From Allodiplogaster sudhausi (taxonomy: Eukaryota > Nematoda > Chromadorea > Rhabditida > Diplogasteridae): a stretch of DNA of 64,000 nt. Below the pieces are notes generated by a model. That model was given only the letters and a program-made list of their open reading frames with translations, was not told the DNA's origin and ran no database searches. Each line of letters starts with the position of its first letter. The stretch's first letter is position 1. Made by a program: the position numbers and the translations under genes. The DNA lies in NCBI GenBank assembly GCA_945643635.1, contig CALZFC010000080.1:438501-502500 (forward strand). Reading direction: 5' to 3'. Shown here one piece after another: positions 32,046 to 46,500 of this stretch.

Positions 32046-35000
32046 CTACCCCAAGAGGTCCGCGAATGGGTCCTTCTTTTGGGGTTGTAGTGAAGTTGCA
32101 CCGGCCGCGGATTGCGGTCTGGCTAGCGAGTTCACCGACGGCGCTGCTCCCATGTTCGGGAAGGAGAAGAGTGAGTCCAGTGGGTTGCCTGCCTGAATCG
32201 GGCTCAAATTTATTCTAATGAATAGATCCATGATATTCTACACTTATTAAAGAATGAAACGATTGAATGCAATGGAATCTAAAGCTGTTGTTCTTCTGTC
32301 ATCATACGATATAATAGAACACCTGCGGAGCATTGAGTGGCCGTTGAATGGGTGCATTCGACGACCTCGGCGGCTGTGGCAGGAAGAGTGGATTGGAAGA
32401 GGATGATGACGTCATCATCCCGGAGGGGGGCGGGGGCGCGAAGGAGGGGGTGGAAGAGCCGGCGAGAGTGGAGGGGAAGGCAGACGGTGCAGGGGAGGCG
32501 AGGGCTGAATTCGCGGGGTCTTTCTGATAGGTTCTCTTTTCTCGTTCTACCTTATTCATGGCTAGGAAAAAAGCAACAGTGATTAATTCATTTTTGTATC
32601 CGATGAAATTACGGCTTGTTTGGTGCCTGGAAATCGGACAATCACGCTAGTCTTCCAAAAATCTCCGCTCAATATAATTGTTCTGAGACCCATTGATGAC
32701 CTTGTCACATTGTTATTTCTCGGAGTAAAAAGAACAATAAATAAATAAATAATAAATGAACGATACCACCACTCCTGCTCGATGCTGTATTCGGCATAAA
32801 GTCTGACACATCGACCGTCTTGCCGCCGACTGAGGCGGTTACGGTAGGTGCGAGGAGAGAAGAGAAGGGATCGAGGGAGGGGAAGGAGGAAGACGAGGGC
32901 ATGGATGGGGCACATTTTGACGGGCCTGCCAGTGGTGACTGGCCTCCTCCTGTAATCAACACACTGTAATCTTATTTCTCCACGATAGACAAATCAATGT
33001 CGTAGGATTTCTTTTAATGGTCATAAAACTTTTTAAAATAAAATGTTTGGCGTTGTAATACATTTAAAATGGATCTAAGAAAAAAATAACACTAAAAATA
33101 TTTTGTTTTGATAGCTTAAAAATGAAACTCGGTTGATGATAACAAATTGTTGTGTTAAAGAATGGAGGGGGGGGGTATAGTTTGACGAACCGTTAGATGG
33201 AGAAAGTCTGGGCTGGGCAGGAGGCGGCGCGGAGTTGCCGCCTCTTGCTTGCTCGGCCGCCAGCCGTTTCTTCTCTTCCAATGACAGAGATCCGCTTCCG
33301 GAAGACGAAGGCTCAAACAGAACATCTCTAACTTTACTGCTTTATCTTTCTTTCGCCATCCCCACACATTTTGATAAGGAACTCATGCCCTAAAAAATAT
33401 TCTTCAAAATTACAAAAACCTGCTTAAGATATTTCGCTAGACATTTAAAACTTCAAAAAATGTAAATAATGGTCTAATAATTTAAAAGACTCTTATATCA
33501 ATACCTCAATTATCCTCATGTTTATGAAGAGAAAGATTACCACGAAAACCACCAACCTTGTTGGCTGCTCCTCCCTTGGCAGAAAGTGAAGCAGATCCCA
33601 TGAGATCAGCCAAATCGGAAGAGATCTTGAAAGAAAACATATATATACTCTCAAAACAACGTGCAATATGAGAATGCAGGAAATGTCTTCAATAAAAGAC
33701 TATTTTGTTATTTGTTTGCATAAAAATATTTATTATAAAGACTATTTACACTCATAGCCGTTCAAATAATCACTTACTGCATGATTAACTCAAATATCGA
33801 ATAAGGTGATTAAAAGAAGCAAACAAACATCTTTCTTCTTTCCGTCAGCTGAAGCAGTGGAACTCGATAGGACACTCTCGAAACTAGCGACATTCCTGGA
33901 GACGAGGAAAATTATAAAAAAAAATTATTTTGACAAATATGAATTGAATTTCCTCTCAAGCAACAAAGGGAATCTGCTCAAACAGAATCAACAACTAAAA
34001 AGCATCCAACGTTCGATAAAAAATACGATAATAAAATAATAGAAAGAGCTAATAGGAATAAAAAGTCAATAATAAGAACTGCTTCGAATTTTTAACAATA
34101 AACATAAACAATTTTCTATTAAACCTCTGTTCCTCTTGGCCAGAGCTGAGTTGCTGAAGACGAGATCGCTGTTCCCTCTCCACTTTCTCCATCATTGCCC
34201 TGCATAATCCTTGGTGATTCATTTCAAAAGCGAGATTAATGTAAAGGGTGATAGATAAACAGTGCGATTTCCTAGGAAAGAAGTGGTACCACTGAAGAAT
34301 AAAATAAGATGTGCGAGGATAATATCGCTTAAGAGAGCCTCTCTGTAAGACTCAAGGAGGCCGCTATGGACGCCTGCCCTAGAAAAATTTCATGTTTCTA
34401 TAACCTTGAAAACATTATGAGGGATGCATATAGTGTTCATAACGAAGTTTATTTTTTCAAAACTTTTTCAAAAATTTTTTTCTCTTAGTTATAAGTCGAA
34501 ATGCTCCAAAACTTTGGGAGACCATATCTCAAGTTATACTTAATATTTCTCAAAAATCTTTTAAATGTTAGATTCCTTGTTCAAAACTGCACAAAAAAGT
34601 CCGTGGTGACTATTTTCGAAAAAAATTATTTTTATGACTTTTGCCCAATTAAATTTTTTTAAATGTGGTTTTCAGACAATAACTTTTTTTTTACTATTAC
34701 TTACAAAAAACTGAATCATCCATAAGAAAGAGCAGGAAAAACTACACATAATATGTTTCTACGAGGAAAAATCTCGATTACTTTTTTGGGTATCTGCATT
34801 TGAATATCGGTTTCTAAGCAAATTTCGGGATTGGCTGCAAACCACGATATCAATCAAACTTCATAAATTCTTTAACTGAATAGTCTATTCGATGTCATTT
34901 TTTATGCTCTTCAAAATGGTATATGATTTGTACATAAAAAGATTAACTTTTAAGGTGAAATTTGTTTTGCATATTATATTTCATTCTTCTGGCAAAAGTA

Positions 35001-36288
35001 CCATGGATGGTACTCAAAAGTAGAAAATGAACATCAGATTCATGTTTCTCGTCTCAACAAACATTATGGTTGAGTTTTCAGAACATAGTTTCCATTTTTG
35101 CCAGCTTTCGCCGAACAGCTCAAAATAGTCGAAACTTGTATTAGATTTTTTTTCGAAATTTCAAGATTTCTGAAACATGTACAGGTTTTGCTCTTTCATC
35201 AGTGGATATATTATGTAAAAGTCTCTGCTCTTTCGAATGGTTATGACCTTCTTGGCAATCGGGCTCACAAATGACCTGATAGTAGGCTTCGAAGGAGTTT
35301 TCGTACATTTATATCGCCATCTATGCTCGTAAAAATAAAATTTCTTGACTTTTTGAGTACTTTTGAGTGGTATATCATAAAAGAACTTCAAAGAATCATG
35401 GAATACCCATTATTGGTGCTAGATCTTTCAAAATGACAATCTTGAATATTTTCCAAGAAATATTCAGTAATATCGCCTTCAACAGGCAACATTCAAATAC
35501 ATATTCCCAAAAAAGTATCCTCTGATTTTGGTAATAAAGCTATATCCGACTCAGTTTTAGCTGCTCTTTCTTTTAGTCTAAATATTATTTTGGAAATCAG
35601 ACTACAAGACCCAGTAAAGGTCCAAAGAATACGTATTTGAACACCAGAAATTGGCCTAAAACACAAAAAGTCAATTTTCGACCTTAAAAGTTAATCTTTT
35701 TATGTACAAATCATATACCATTTTGAAGAGCATAAAAAATGACATCGAATAGACTATTCAGTTAAAGAATTTATGAAGTTTGATTGATATCGTGGTTTGC
35801 AGCCAACCCCGAAATTTGCTTAGAAACCGATATTCAAATGCAGATACCCAAAAAAAGTAATCGAGATTTTTCCTCGTAGAAACATATTATGTGTAGTTTT
35901 TCCTGCTCTTTCTTATGGATGATTCAGTTTTTTGTAAGTAATAGCAAAAAAAAAGTTATTGTCTGAAAACCACATTTCAAAAAATTAAATTGGGCAAAAG
36001 TCATAAAAATAATTTTTTTCGAAAATAGTCACCACGGACGTTTTTGTGCAGTTTTGAACAAGGAATCTAACATTAAAAAGATTTTTGAGAAATATTAAGT
36101 ATAACTTGAGATATGGTCTCCCAAAGTTCTGGAGCATTTCGACTTATAACTAAGAGAAAAAAATTTTTGAAACATTTTTGAAAAAATAAACTTCGTTATG
36201 CATCCCTCATAATGTTTTCAAGGTTATAGAAACATGAAATTTTTCTAGGGCAGGCGCTCCTTGACCCTTACAGAGAGGCTCTCTTAAC

Positions 36289-36326
<38 letters not shown>

Positions 36327-37197
36327 GAGAATAGCATAAAAAATACCAACTTAATGAGCGAGATGAACTGCTCGAACTGCCCGAGATTGAGAGTGTTCTC
36401 AATGGAAGCAGCCATGAGGAAGGGGAGCGCATTCCTCGCCAGTTGCTCTCTGCTCACTCCGATCGAAGACTTCTCGAACGACAACTTGTAGATGCCTGCC
36501 AATTGAACAGTCACAAGAACTCCCTTCTTTCTCTATTTCTCTCCATTTCCTCTGTCTCTCTGACCTGAGCAGTCCAGTCTCTTTGTTTCTCTCTCTCCCC
36601 CTTCGTTTACTATCCGCGCGTTGTATATTCATCCTTCTCATCCGATCATCCTTCTTACATCCCCATGTATCTCATTCTCAATCCAAGATTCAATAAAAAG
36701 TCAAACCGAGTATCGCCATGAGCATTCCCGGCTCTTTGCTGTTGATCTTCGGAAGCGCGGGTAATACCTGAGGAAAATGTAAGCAGTAAGCGGCTCCAGT
36801 AATATTTTTATTCATTATTTACACGGATAACACAGTAATTAGCTATAATAAAAAAAGCTATAATAAATAAAGATAATAAATGGAGCAGAAGATGCCACTA
36901 ACTTGCTCGGTCACCATCCACGACTCGAGTGTGGGCAGCAGTTGGCCAAGGCAGACCAGGGCTTGCACGCGAACCTGTAAGGATCAACGTCACTATTTCC
37001 ACCGACAAGTCCATAAGAGAAGTTTGACTGTCTCCCAAGTTTCCCTCATTTTGCCCACAACAAATACCCATGTCAAGATTTTTTTTTGCTCGATAAAACA
37101 TAGAAGAACAAAGCCGTTAATGATTTTGTCAAAACTTTCACTGTCACGGTTTTCATCACTAAAAGGGTTCCAATGTTTCTTGAACCTGACCATGTCG

Positions 37198-37228
<31 letters not shown>

Positions 37229-39119
37229 CTCACTCTCACTCACTCTGTCTCTCTTCCTTCTTTCCTTTGCGCTGCCATGTGCTTTTCCGACGCAACGCAT
37301 CTTCCACTTCTCCAAATTGACACCTGGCCAGTAACCCAATGCTTCGCGACTCCTATTCCGGTATTCTCAGACTCCCTCCTCCCTCTCTCCTGTCTCTGCT
37401 CTCTCTCTCCTCTCTGTCTCTCTGCTCCCTATCTGTTTTTCCCTGTTACCTCTCTCTCTCTCTCTGATCCCTCTCTCCTCTTCCGCTTCAACCTAGCCGA
37501 GATCGTGAGATCATAGCAATCAGCCTCTTGTCCAAATAAATGCTGGCCTTTCGAGTCCGGTCAGGAAGGTGTCATCTAAGCCTTGACGGAGGCGCGGGGG
37601 GGTCTAGGAGTAAACGGGTCGGGGGTCCATGGCACTGCCCCCTGAGGCGTGGATGAGAACGGAATAAGCTATAAAGGTCCTTCCACGCTTCACACGCCCC
37701 TGGGCGGCGAAACATTTTCGCTCTCTCTCAAATCAGAAGAAGCTTCTCGCCTTTTCACTGCTTTTCTTCTTTAATCTTCCTCACTTCACTGCTTGCCTCC
37801 TTCCAGAGAACATCCCAATAATGCCGCAAAGTCTCCTATATTGGCATATCGGTCTGCTCGCGGCGATCATAGTTTTGAACGTTGATCAAGGTTCGCCCAT
37901 GTCTCTTTCATCTAGCGAAGAAAAGGGCATCATATGAATGACTCGCTAAAAATAAGAGAGAGAACAGGAGAGAAAGGGAGTAGAGAAAAGGAGGGAAGTG
38001 CGTGAAACGATAGCGAGAGAAGGAGAGGAAAGGGAAGCGAGAGATGACGTGACCATCCAGGCGACGCTCGCAAGCGAACCAAGCCCAAGTCGTCTCGAAG
38101 CTGGCGTCGGCAGCCCTCGCCTGAGGAGGCCTTCCTTAAGCCGCCGCCCATTCCCCCTCCTTCCGGCCCTCCCACCCCGCCTCCCTCGCCCCTCTCCAAC
38201 TACACGCGGGCCAGTCCTTGCTGCCAAGATACGCTCAATGCTGGTCTAGTCCTCTATTCTTTTTTTTTTTTGAATAAAAAAACACAGCCCTAAGCAGATT
38301 ATCAAGTAAGCAGAAAGAGTAGCAAGGTAATCAAAAGGCATGCCATCTGTACAGGAGTCTGCCGTGGCATGGCTAGGCGGGATCCAGAAAAGTTCAACAC
38401 GCTTTGTCGGATTAATCCAGACTTCAGGTTAGAACCATCAATATTGCTTGTTGCAACAATTGGCAGCAAACTAGTAACAATCTGAAAGGATGTCTGACCA
38501 GTAGAAGGTTAACTCACCTCCAATATGTAATCTCTTTTACTTTCAGCTTCATCCAATGTTGTCTTTCCTGTCATTTCAGTCCTGAAGTCGACAGCAGGGT
38601 GACAGGTAATGAATCTATTTAAATACTAATCGATTTATGTGAGAAAAACTTTTTTTCCTACCTTTAGACGCATAAAAACCGCTGAAGCACTAAGATCATG
38701 AAAAAAGCAAAATAAATAAATAGATAAATTAGTAGTCCTTTTACATGTCTTGGTATCCTATTATTCCCCTTTGAAGTGTACCGGCAGCCGTCGGGAGATG
38801 AACTCTACGACATGGACGTGGAGAGGATGCTGCACTCGGCACAGGCACAGTGCATCGACAGAAGAAGCGCACGCTTCTGCGAGAGTCTTATTGCGCAGAA
38901 GGTTCATTCATATCATCATTCGTTTTCAGGAGGGCTCAAAATGACGCGGCAAGAAGCTATTAGTATTATGTGAGTTGTTCTCACATCCTGCTGTTCAGTG
39001 TAAACGAGAGCTGCGCGCAAACAGTATGCTCATGTTTTCATCTGCGAGGAGGTGGCCAAGAAGGAAATTCAGCTGCTCTATGCCAAGACTGCGAGAATAG
39101 GCAGAAGACAAAAATGAAG

Positions 39120-39165
<46 letters not shown>

Positions 39166-41234
39166 GATGAAAGAGAGAGTGAGAGAGAGAGTGAGTGAGA
39201 AAGGGAGAGAAAAAGGGAAATAGAGAAAGGGGGAGCGAGAGAGAGAATAGAGAAAGGGACAGAGAGAAGGAATGATCTAATGCTTCACAAAATAGATGAT
39301 TTCAAACGCCTATGTTTAGTAAAGCAAGAATGCTCTACGAAATCACTCGAGTTCTCAATAACTGTTCCGCTTTGAAGGGAGTTGGCTCTGGAACGGGCCG
39401 CAAGCTGAACGTGCCGATCGAGTTGGTGGGTGCGCCAGACGGGCAGAGGGATTCGCCATGCGAGTTCTCTGCCCTTGCCTTCCGGGTCTGCCGCAGAACG
39501 TGTGGCTATTGCGCGAGCGGGTTTGTCTCTTTTACTCTCTTCTAATTCATCGCTCACTTTTCACTTGTCAATAAATTAATATTTTATAACAATTAAAGCT
39601 TCCCAATTCCAATTCTCTAATTGGTCATTTCAGAATGTTCAGATCCTTCTAGAATCAAAGTCAGAAACAGAGTAATTCTAGACCCATCCATTTCAGCAAG
39701 GGCAGAGCCATGGTCGCGTTCAACGCAACAATCGCAAGAGATCCTAATCTATGCCAGTCTCTCTACTGATAGAACGAATTGCTCTAACATACTTAACTAG
39801 AAATAACGTAATAACTTCGTCCGGTCCAGAACCGTAACCCATCGGCGTAGTCACATTGACTCTATTTATTTATTTATTTATTTAAAAAAAAAAAATTTTG
39901 CTCTCTTTGGCTGTATAATTTCCACGACATTATATTGTATATCTGCTCAGTTCAATACGAGGAATTACACTGTTCGAATAGCGCAAGTACACTAATGCAG
40001 TTATGCCCTAACTCAATGTTATTAAGCTTGAATAAATTTATACAGATATCTTTATTGGGGAATGCTTGAGTCATAGTAATCAGAAGACAAACACAACCCT
40101 TCAAGTGAACGCTTTCGCTACCCTGCGGCCTCTCTTCTCTTCTCGCCCTCTCTCTCTCGCTCTCTTTCTCTCTTCCTTTTGCCTCCAATCATCTAGCCAG
40201 ACTCGACCCCTGCTCAAATAGTAAACGCACCGCAGCAGTTAGATGTTTACTCCATCAATCTAGAAGTTGGTAAGTGAGAGGAAGAGAAAGAGAAGAGAGT
40301 ATGGAGGAAGGGGAGGGGGCAGACAAGGTGATGTGCAGAATGACTGAAGATGGTCTAGAATGAAGGGCGCAATCAAGTACTCCAGAAGCTGGAGATTCAG
40401 TCAGAACAATCACGCCTTCTAGGGGCTATTCACGGGGAGGAGTGGAAGAGTGAGAGACAGTGATAGATAGAAGGAGAGACACAGAGAGAAAGACATAAAT
40501 AGGTGGAGAGATATGAGAGGGGAACTCTCCAGATCAAGAAGAAACCAAGATCTCCAGTCAGAAGCTGTAGTCCAGTTCTCAAAAGACTCTCCAGTGAATC
40601 GTGCTAAAAAGGCGATGGATCCGGAATGACCTTAGAAGTCCGTTCAGTTTCTGGTTGACCGTGTTGGAGTAGCTAATTCTCATTCTTCAATTTTGCAATA
40701 TTGTTCAACCGCACTTTTAGGGTCAACATATATCGCGGGGACAAAATGTCACTGCTGTTATGATCGTGTGCTGTTGCTGTCAAACATTGATCTCATCCTT
40801 TCATTCTCTCTCCCTATCGCTCTCTCCATATCTCTCCCTCCATCTCTCTCTCTCTCTCTCTCTGTCTCCCTATCTAGCCGCCTTTCCGGTGTTCGCACTG
40901 CCCTTTGCCCTCTTGAATGGCGTGCCGACCGGTCAAGTACTCTTGACCGGCATCATCACCCTTCCGTACTCTATTGTACGCTCTCATGAAGTCGCCGTTC
41001 TCTCTCTCTCTCGCTCTTCTTTCTCTCTCTCTCGCTCTCTCTCTCTCTCCGTCCCTCTTCCCCTCTCTCCCAAACCTATTCTCTTCTATCTTCAGCCCTC
41101 TTTCCATTGTCTGCCCATAAGTGAAGCGCAATACAGAGAGAGATTCATGTATGAATGCACCACTGCAGGAAGAATTGCCTTTTCTATGAAACTGTCGAAG
41201 AGGGAACTTGATAGAGAGAAAACAGAAGCAAAGA

Positions 41235-41268
<34 letters not shown>

Positions 41269-41454
41269 AACAGCGAGAGAGAGAGAGAGAAACAGCGAGA
41301 GAGAGAGAGAGAGAGAGAGCGAGAACTGAGAAAGAGACAATGTGGTTTGGAAGGAGACCGAGTCGGTAAACGGTCAGAAAGAGGGATAGGAACAAAATCT
41401 GCCTTTCTGTTGCTCTCGGTGCCCCAATTGGAAAGAAAGAGACTCTCTCTCTCT

Positions 41455-41485
<31 letters not shown>

Positions 41486-43504
41486 ACCACGTTCTAGAAC
41501 GGGTGTGTGGGTATCCCCGCTTCTTTCCTCTTTCTTTCCTTTCTTCTCTTTCTCCAATCAGCTTGTTCTTCCACGGCAAGTTCCACGTGAATGTGTGTCT
41601 AAGTTTCGACAGTCTCCCCTTCGGGAAGCGGAAGCAAGGAAAGAAGGAACGAGGCGGAGGAGGGAATAAGAGCCTTGTCCTTCCCTCTTGTCTTCCATCC
41701 ACTCTTCTCACAAGTAGTTGTTGCCAACTGACCAAGATGGCCCTTCGTCTCTCGCACTGCACTCTTCTACTGGCTACAGTTATTCAAGGTTAACTCTATA
41801 TCCAAATCCAGTGGCATATTTACCCGTATACTAATTTACCAACATTCCTTCGAATACCATTCTATTATTATTTATCTGTCACAATCACCTGATCCTGGTG
41901 AGTCGGATAACCGCCATAACAATATCACCCCTTACCAATTTTAATCCATTATTCTTTCCTAAGCCAGGATTACGATCAAAAATAGCCCGAAACACAAACC
42001 CACTATAACAATGCGAAGATAATATTCTGAAATGGTTTTTTGAGTGGCCGGCTTCAAGGACAACCCGCGTGCTTCTGCCACTTCGTTAATCGGCCGAACC
42101 CCTTGCTGCGCTGATCGTCTCTCTACTCTGACTTGTGCTCGCTTGGCTCACAAGCATCCACAGAGGTCAGAGTGCATTCAACATATTCCATTCTCTACTG
42201 TTACTGCCAAAACATCGAATAGATCTAAATATTCACGATTTGAGACCCCAATCGCCACACTTGCAATCATAACAACCTACGACTTGATCCATCAAACTGC
42301 CATGTATGCTCTCAGGTTTCGCGCACAATGCCTTGCATCAGCGGACTTCGCCTTTGTCCAGTGCTGCGGCTCTTGGTACGCATTCCTACTTTGCCACCAG
42401 ACACAAGAGCACAAGAATGCACCACATGCTTCCCCTTCATTCCAGCTTCGACCGCCGTTTCTCAAACAGCAGCGGAAAGTACGCAGACGCCGTGGTGAGT
42501 CTGATCGACAATGGCGACTCTACCAATTGTTTCGATGTCCGTGGCCGGGAATGGTGTCACAAGTTCGCTCGCAAGTCAGTCTCTTCAGGCATCACTGGCT
42601 TATCTCTTTCGTATTACTAAAATGACATGAAGTGTGCCCCGTAATTTATATTTAACAAAATACAATTCATATATGCAAATGTTTACCAATCAAATACCAA
42701 ATGAACCTAAAATTCTTTTAATACACTCTTGTTCTTTTGATGGTAACTCAGACTAACTACCCGTGTGTTAGTAATGTGTGTGTGTATTTGTTCACCTGTG
42801 TGTTTGTGTATTTGTATGTGCACTCCCCGTACTAACCCAGTCCCCCTGCGCGGGCCTCTCAGACCGAAACAGCGCCGTCACAGAGACTTCGAGCCGATTC
42901 TGCCGAAGACGAGTAAACTACGCTCCTTCTGGGAGCCGTGGTTCAAGCAGGGCTGCGAGGCCTTCCCCTTCGCATTCCGAGTCTGCCGACAGAGCTGCGG
43001 ATTCTGCTCTACTCGACAGAAGGTGGGTGGGGAACCTTCGCATAAAGGGGCCCCTGACCCTGAGGGGTATTCATGAACTCTCTCAATTTCCTCTCGCAGA
43101 AATCAACTCTCGTCTACGACTACAACATCGCCATGGATAAGAGGAAGTGTCCACCCACGCATGCTTTCTCTCTACAGGAAGAACTTGGTCTTGACAAATT
43201 ATATGGAAAAGAAACAAAAGAGTAGTCCAAGCTAGAGTGACGGGAGTAGAGAGAGAGAAACTGAAGACGAGGCAGAGAAAGAAAGTGAGTGAGAGTGAGA
43301 GAGTGAAGAGAGATAGAAAGTAAAACGAGACTTTGCAGACTTCGATCCCCTAGCGACGCTCGATATCGAAGCACTGCGGCAGCAGACTGGCGACTACTTC
43401 GTCGTCCTCAACCATGGCTATGAAGAGGACATCGCAAGGGCAGAAGCCAATGCCAGGCGGTCAAGGACAGAGAAGATACGAAAGGCTATTCAAGCAGCGG
43501 TAAG

Positions 43505-43537
<33 letters not shown>

Positions 43538-46500
43538 AGAGAAAGAGAGAAAATGAAAGAGAGTGTTCTCTAAGTTTAGACGAGATGGCTAATGAGTGCA
43601 AGAGGGTGAGAGAGATGGAGACAGAAAACAAAGGAGACAGTGGAGGAAGAAGCATCAATGAAATAATAATAAACGTATCGATTTCCATATGCCCATCCAC
43701 TCTTCCCTCTCTTCAGAACCGGCGTGCCTATGAAGAGCGGCGGATAGCAGCTGCCACTCAAATGCAGCTCGTGGACATCCCAAACAGAGAGCTCCCTGAT
43801 CCGGATCGAGAAGAGTTTCTAATGTAGACTACCGTATCCCTTTCATTTACTGCCATTCAACTTGCCATTCCCTCTTTCAATCCTCAATAGCCATAGCGAG
43901 TCTCTCACTATTATTCCTGCAATAAATTCATTTTGAATAGCTCGCAAGCAAGCACTACCAGTGTATCTATGTCCGATTCCCGAAATAGGATAGGCCTTTT
44001 GATTGAAGGAGGAAGCTTTGGTGGCAGAAAAAGATAGGTAGAGACTGATGGAGAGATAGAGAAAGAGGCAGAGAAAGAAAGGGGAAAAAGCAGCAAACCG
44101 CAAGAACGCCAGCTTCCATGGCGAGCTTGAGCAGCTTGGGCAGCAGTTGCGTCTTCATCGACTGCCGATCCACCATGCGGCCGATGGACGGAACAATCGA
44201 CAGGCACAGTTCCTAGCAAATTTATTTCTACATGAAGGTTCTTGAAAAATGCTCTGAACAAATTCAATATGAATACTTGAATAGATCTAAACATTTATCG
44301 CCGTGGCTGAATATAGTTGTGAAATTCTAGCAATAGTACTAGCTTCTTCTCTGACACAGCCTGTACTCTAAAAATTTGTTACTCTACAAATGTTTTGTAA
44401 TCTAAAAGTAAATAAACAAAGCAAATAAAAGCAATAATGAACCTGTATCCTCGTGGTCTCGCTGCCGATTGCACTGTAGATTAGTGGTAGGATGTGCTTC
44501 TTCACGTCGTCATCACTCGCCTTTGCAAGCAGCAACTCCATCCGTTGAAGGAGCAGCAGAACAATCTACAGTAATCTCGAGGTAAAATCATTTCAAACTA
44601 TCTAATTCGTGAGTACATTATTCCTATGACTAATAAATAACTCGTAATGTAAAAAAAAACCAGATTATTCCTTGCATTATTGAAACTGATTAAAAGCCAA
44701 CTTGATATGGCCGTTGCATGGAAAAGACAGGAATAAGTGAAGGCAGAATGCACGCCGTGAATTCCTTTTGAGAAGCCTACAAAAAAAATCAAGTTGTACC
44801 TACGCAAAAGTACACTAATTTTATACAATTGCTAAATATTCGAGATCTAAATAAGAAGTAATAAAGCTAGATTGTGTATCTTTCATTAATTTAATCCACC
44901 CGTGCTTTGCATAAAAAAAGTGTCAGGCACTATAAAAGACTCGCTCGGAAAATGATAAACAAAATACCTGCTCGGTGATTAGAAAGACCGACGGAAGTAT
45001 GAATGGAATGAGATCCGGGGTGCTGAATTCGCTCGAGAGAAACGGAAACACTTTTTGCAGGAGCAATCTCTGAAAATTTGGATTTATTTGTTTATATATT
45101 TTTTCCTTACAAAATGAGCACTAATAGGTGATCAGTCAATATCACAACTACGAATACTATAAAGCTTCTTAACTACCAAAGTATGGAAAAGACAAACCTT
45201 TTCAAACTTGGGAAGCACTTGGGGCAGCGACTTGAAGAAGTTCATCTTCTGGTTGTTGTCCATCTGCATGAGCGACTCGAAGTAGTTGAGGGTCTTCACG
45301 AGGGCATCATCGAAGAATGCTATCTTCAATTATTAATCGGTGAAAAATTTCTCAAATAAGCACAAAAATGTGTAATACTACGAAAGATTGAGAGACGAAC
45401 GTGAAATTGAAAACTCCCGAGAGTCATATAGTCATAGCAGATATAAAATCAGTCAATCAAATAATGATTAATTGATCGCTTGCGGGAGTAATCTTGCTAA
45501 TCTCTTACCCTGGTGAATTGAGTTGCATCCGGCCGGAGGTCTGGCGTGTAATTCAAGCACATTTTGTAGTCATCGCGGAAGACGAAAGGAATGCCCGTCA
45601 TGTAGGCCTCCGGCACGTGCTTCAGCTAAAAAATTTCCTTCTTAATTTTTTCTATCCCTCTATCTATGCCATATGTTTGTAAAGTTCTCTGCCAATATTA
45701 AAAGAAAAAAGTTCTCAAACATTCTCAAGCTCATCTATAATAAACAACATATGCTTTTAAACAAAAAATTAAGAACAGCTACCTTCTCGGCATTCTTCTT
45801 GAGGTTCGTGACACTTCCTTTATGCAGCACGGGTGGCTTGCCACGATTGAAGAGGGCGAAGGTCGTGATGCCGAGGCTGATATTAATAGACAACTTTATT
45901 TTAAAAATAATATCGATTATATAAACTTTAATTAAGCCTGTTTACTTAAAGGATTGGTAACCGTGGATCTCAAAACAACTCAAATAACAAAATAGGTTCG
46001 AAGAGAAAAATCGTGCTACGGAATGATTCATAGAAGTGCGATTAAAAAAACTGACGAAAAGATGTCAGCAAAGGAGCCAGCGCGTCCGCCGAGAATGTAT
46101 TCCGGTGCGAGAAAATCTAAGGAAGGCTGCATCACTGCCATCTTGCCCTCGTTGTAGTCCAACGTGTCGAAGGACACCTGAAAAGAAACAACGGAAATAG
46201 AGCTGCCCAAGGTAAGCAGAGAATTTGTTATATAAATTATTAATATTAGCAAATAAGAAAAAAGCGGAACGAAAACCCGTCATTTCTTTACGTTTCTTAC
46301 AATTACCTCATTGGATTAAAATTGATAACATTTTGACTATGGCAAAACAAAAATAAATAAAAATGAGGTAAGGAAAAAAAGGCATAAAACCGATTCTGTT
46401 TGCAAACACAAAGAAGAGCAACTGGATGAAAGAGTGGAGGAAGTAGAAGTATACGGTATTGCCAAGTACAGTACTCCCTACCTGATTGTTGTTGGTGGGC

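Larger units (their letters stand above)
36975..44098 (-). other. SCYL2 intron 13, 7.1 kb, hosting nested genes
   Basis: Most SCYL2 introns are 50-400 bp; this one is 7.1 kb. It contains two plus-strand Cys-rich protein genes (37821-39652 and 41737-43827) and an unassigned exon-like region at about 40.9-41.2 kb. Further non-coding stretches are 36975-37560 (TC-rich), 39660-40870 (purine-rich from 40270 to 40500) and 43834-44090. Confidence 0.85.

Noticed and set aside
36880..37320. Plus-strand frame of 146 residues across SCYL2 exon 14
   Set aside because: It is the shadow of the minus-strand exon 36974-36903 plus a TC repeat.
42765..43076. A single-exon reading of the 42.8-43.1 kb ShKT region
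   Set aside because: A TCTCAG acceptor at 42862 and the phase of neighbouring exons give a better multi-exon model (N2).
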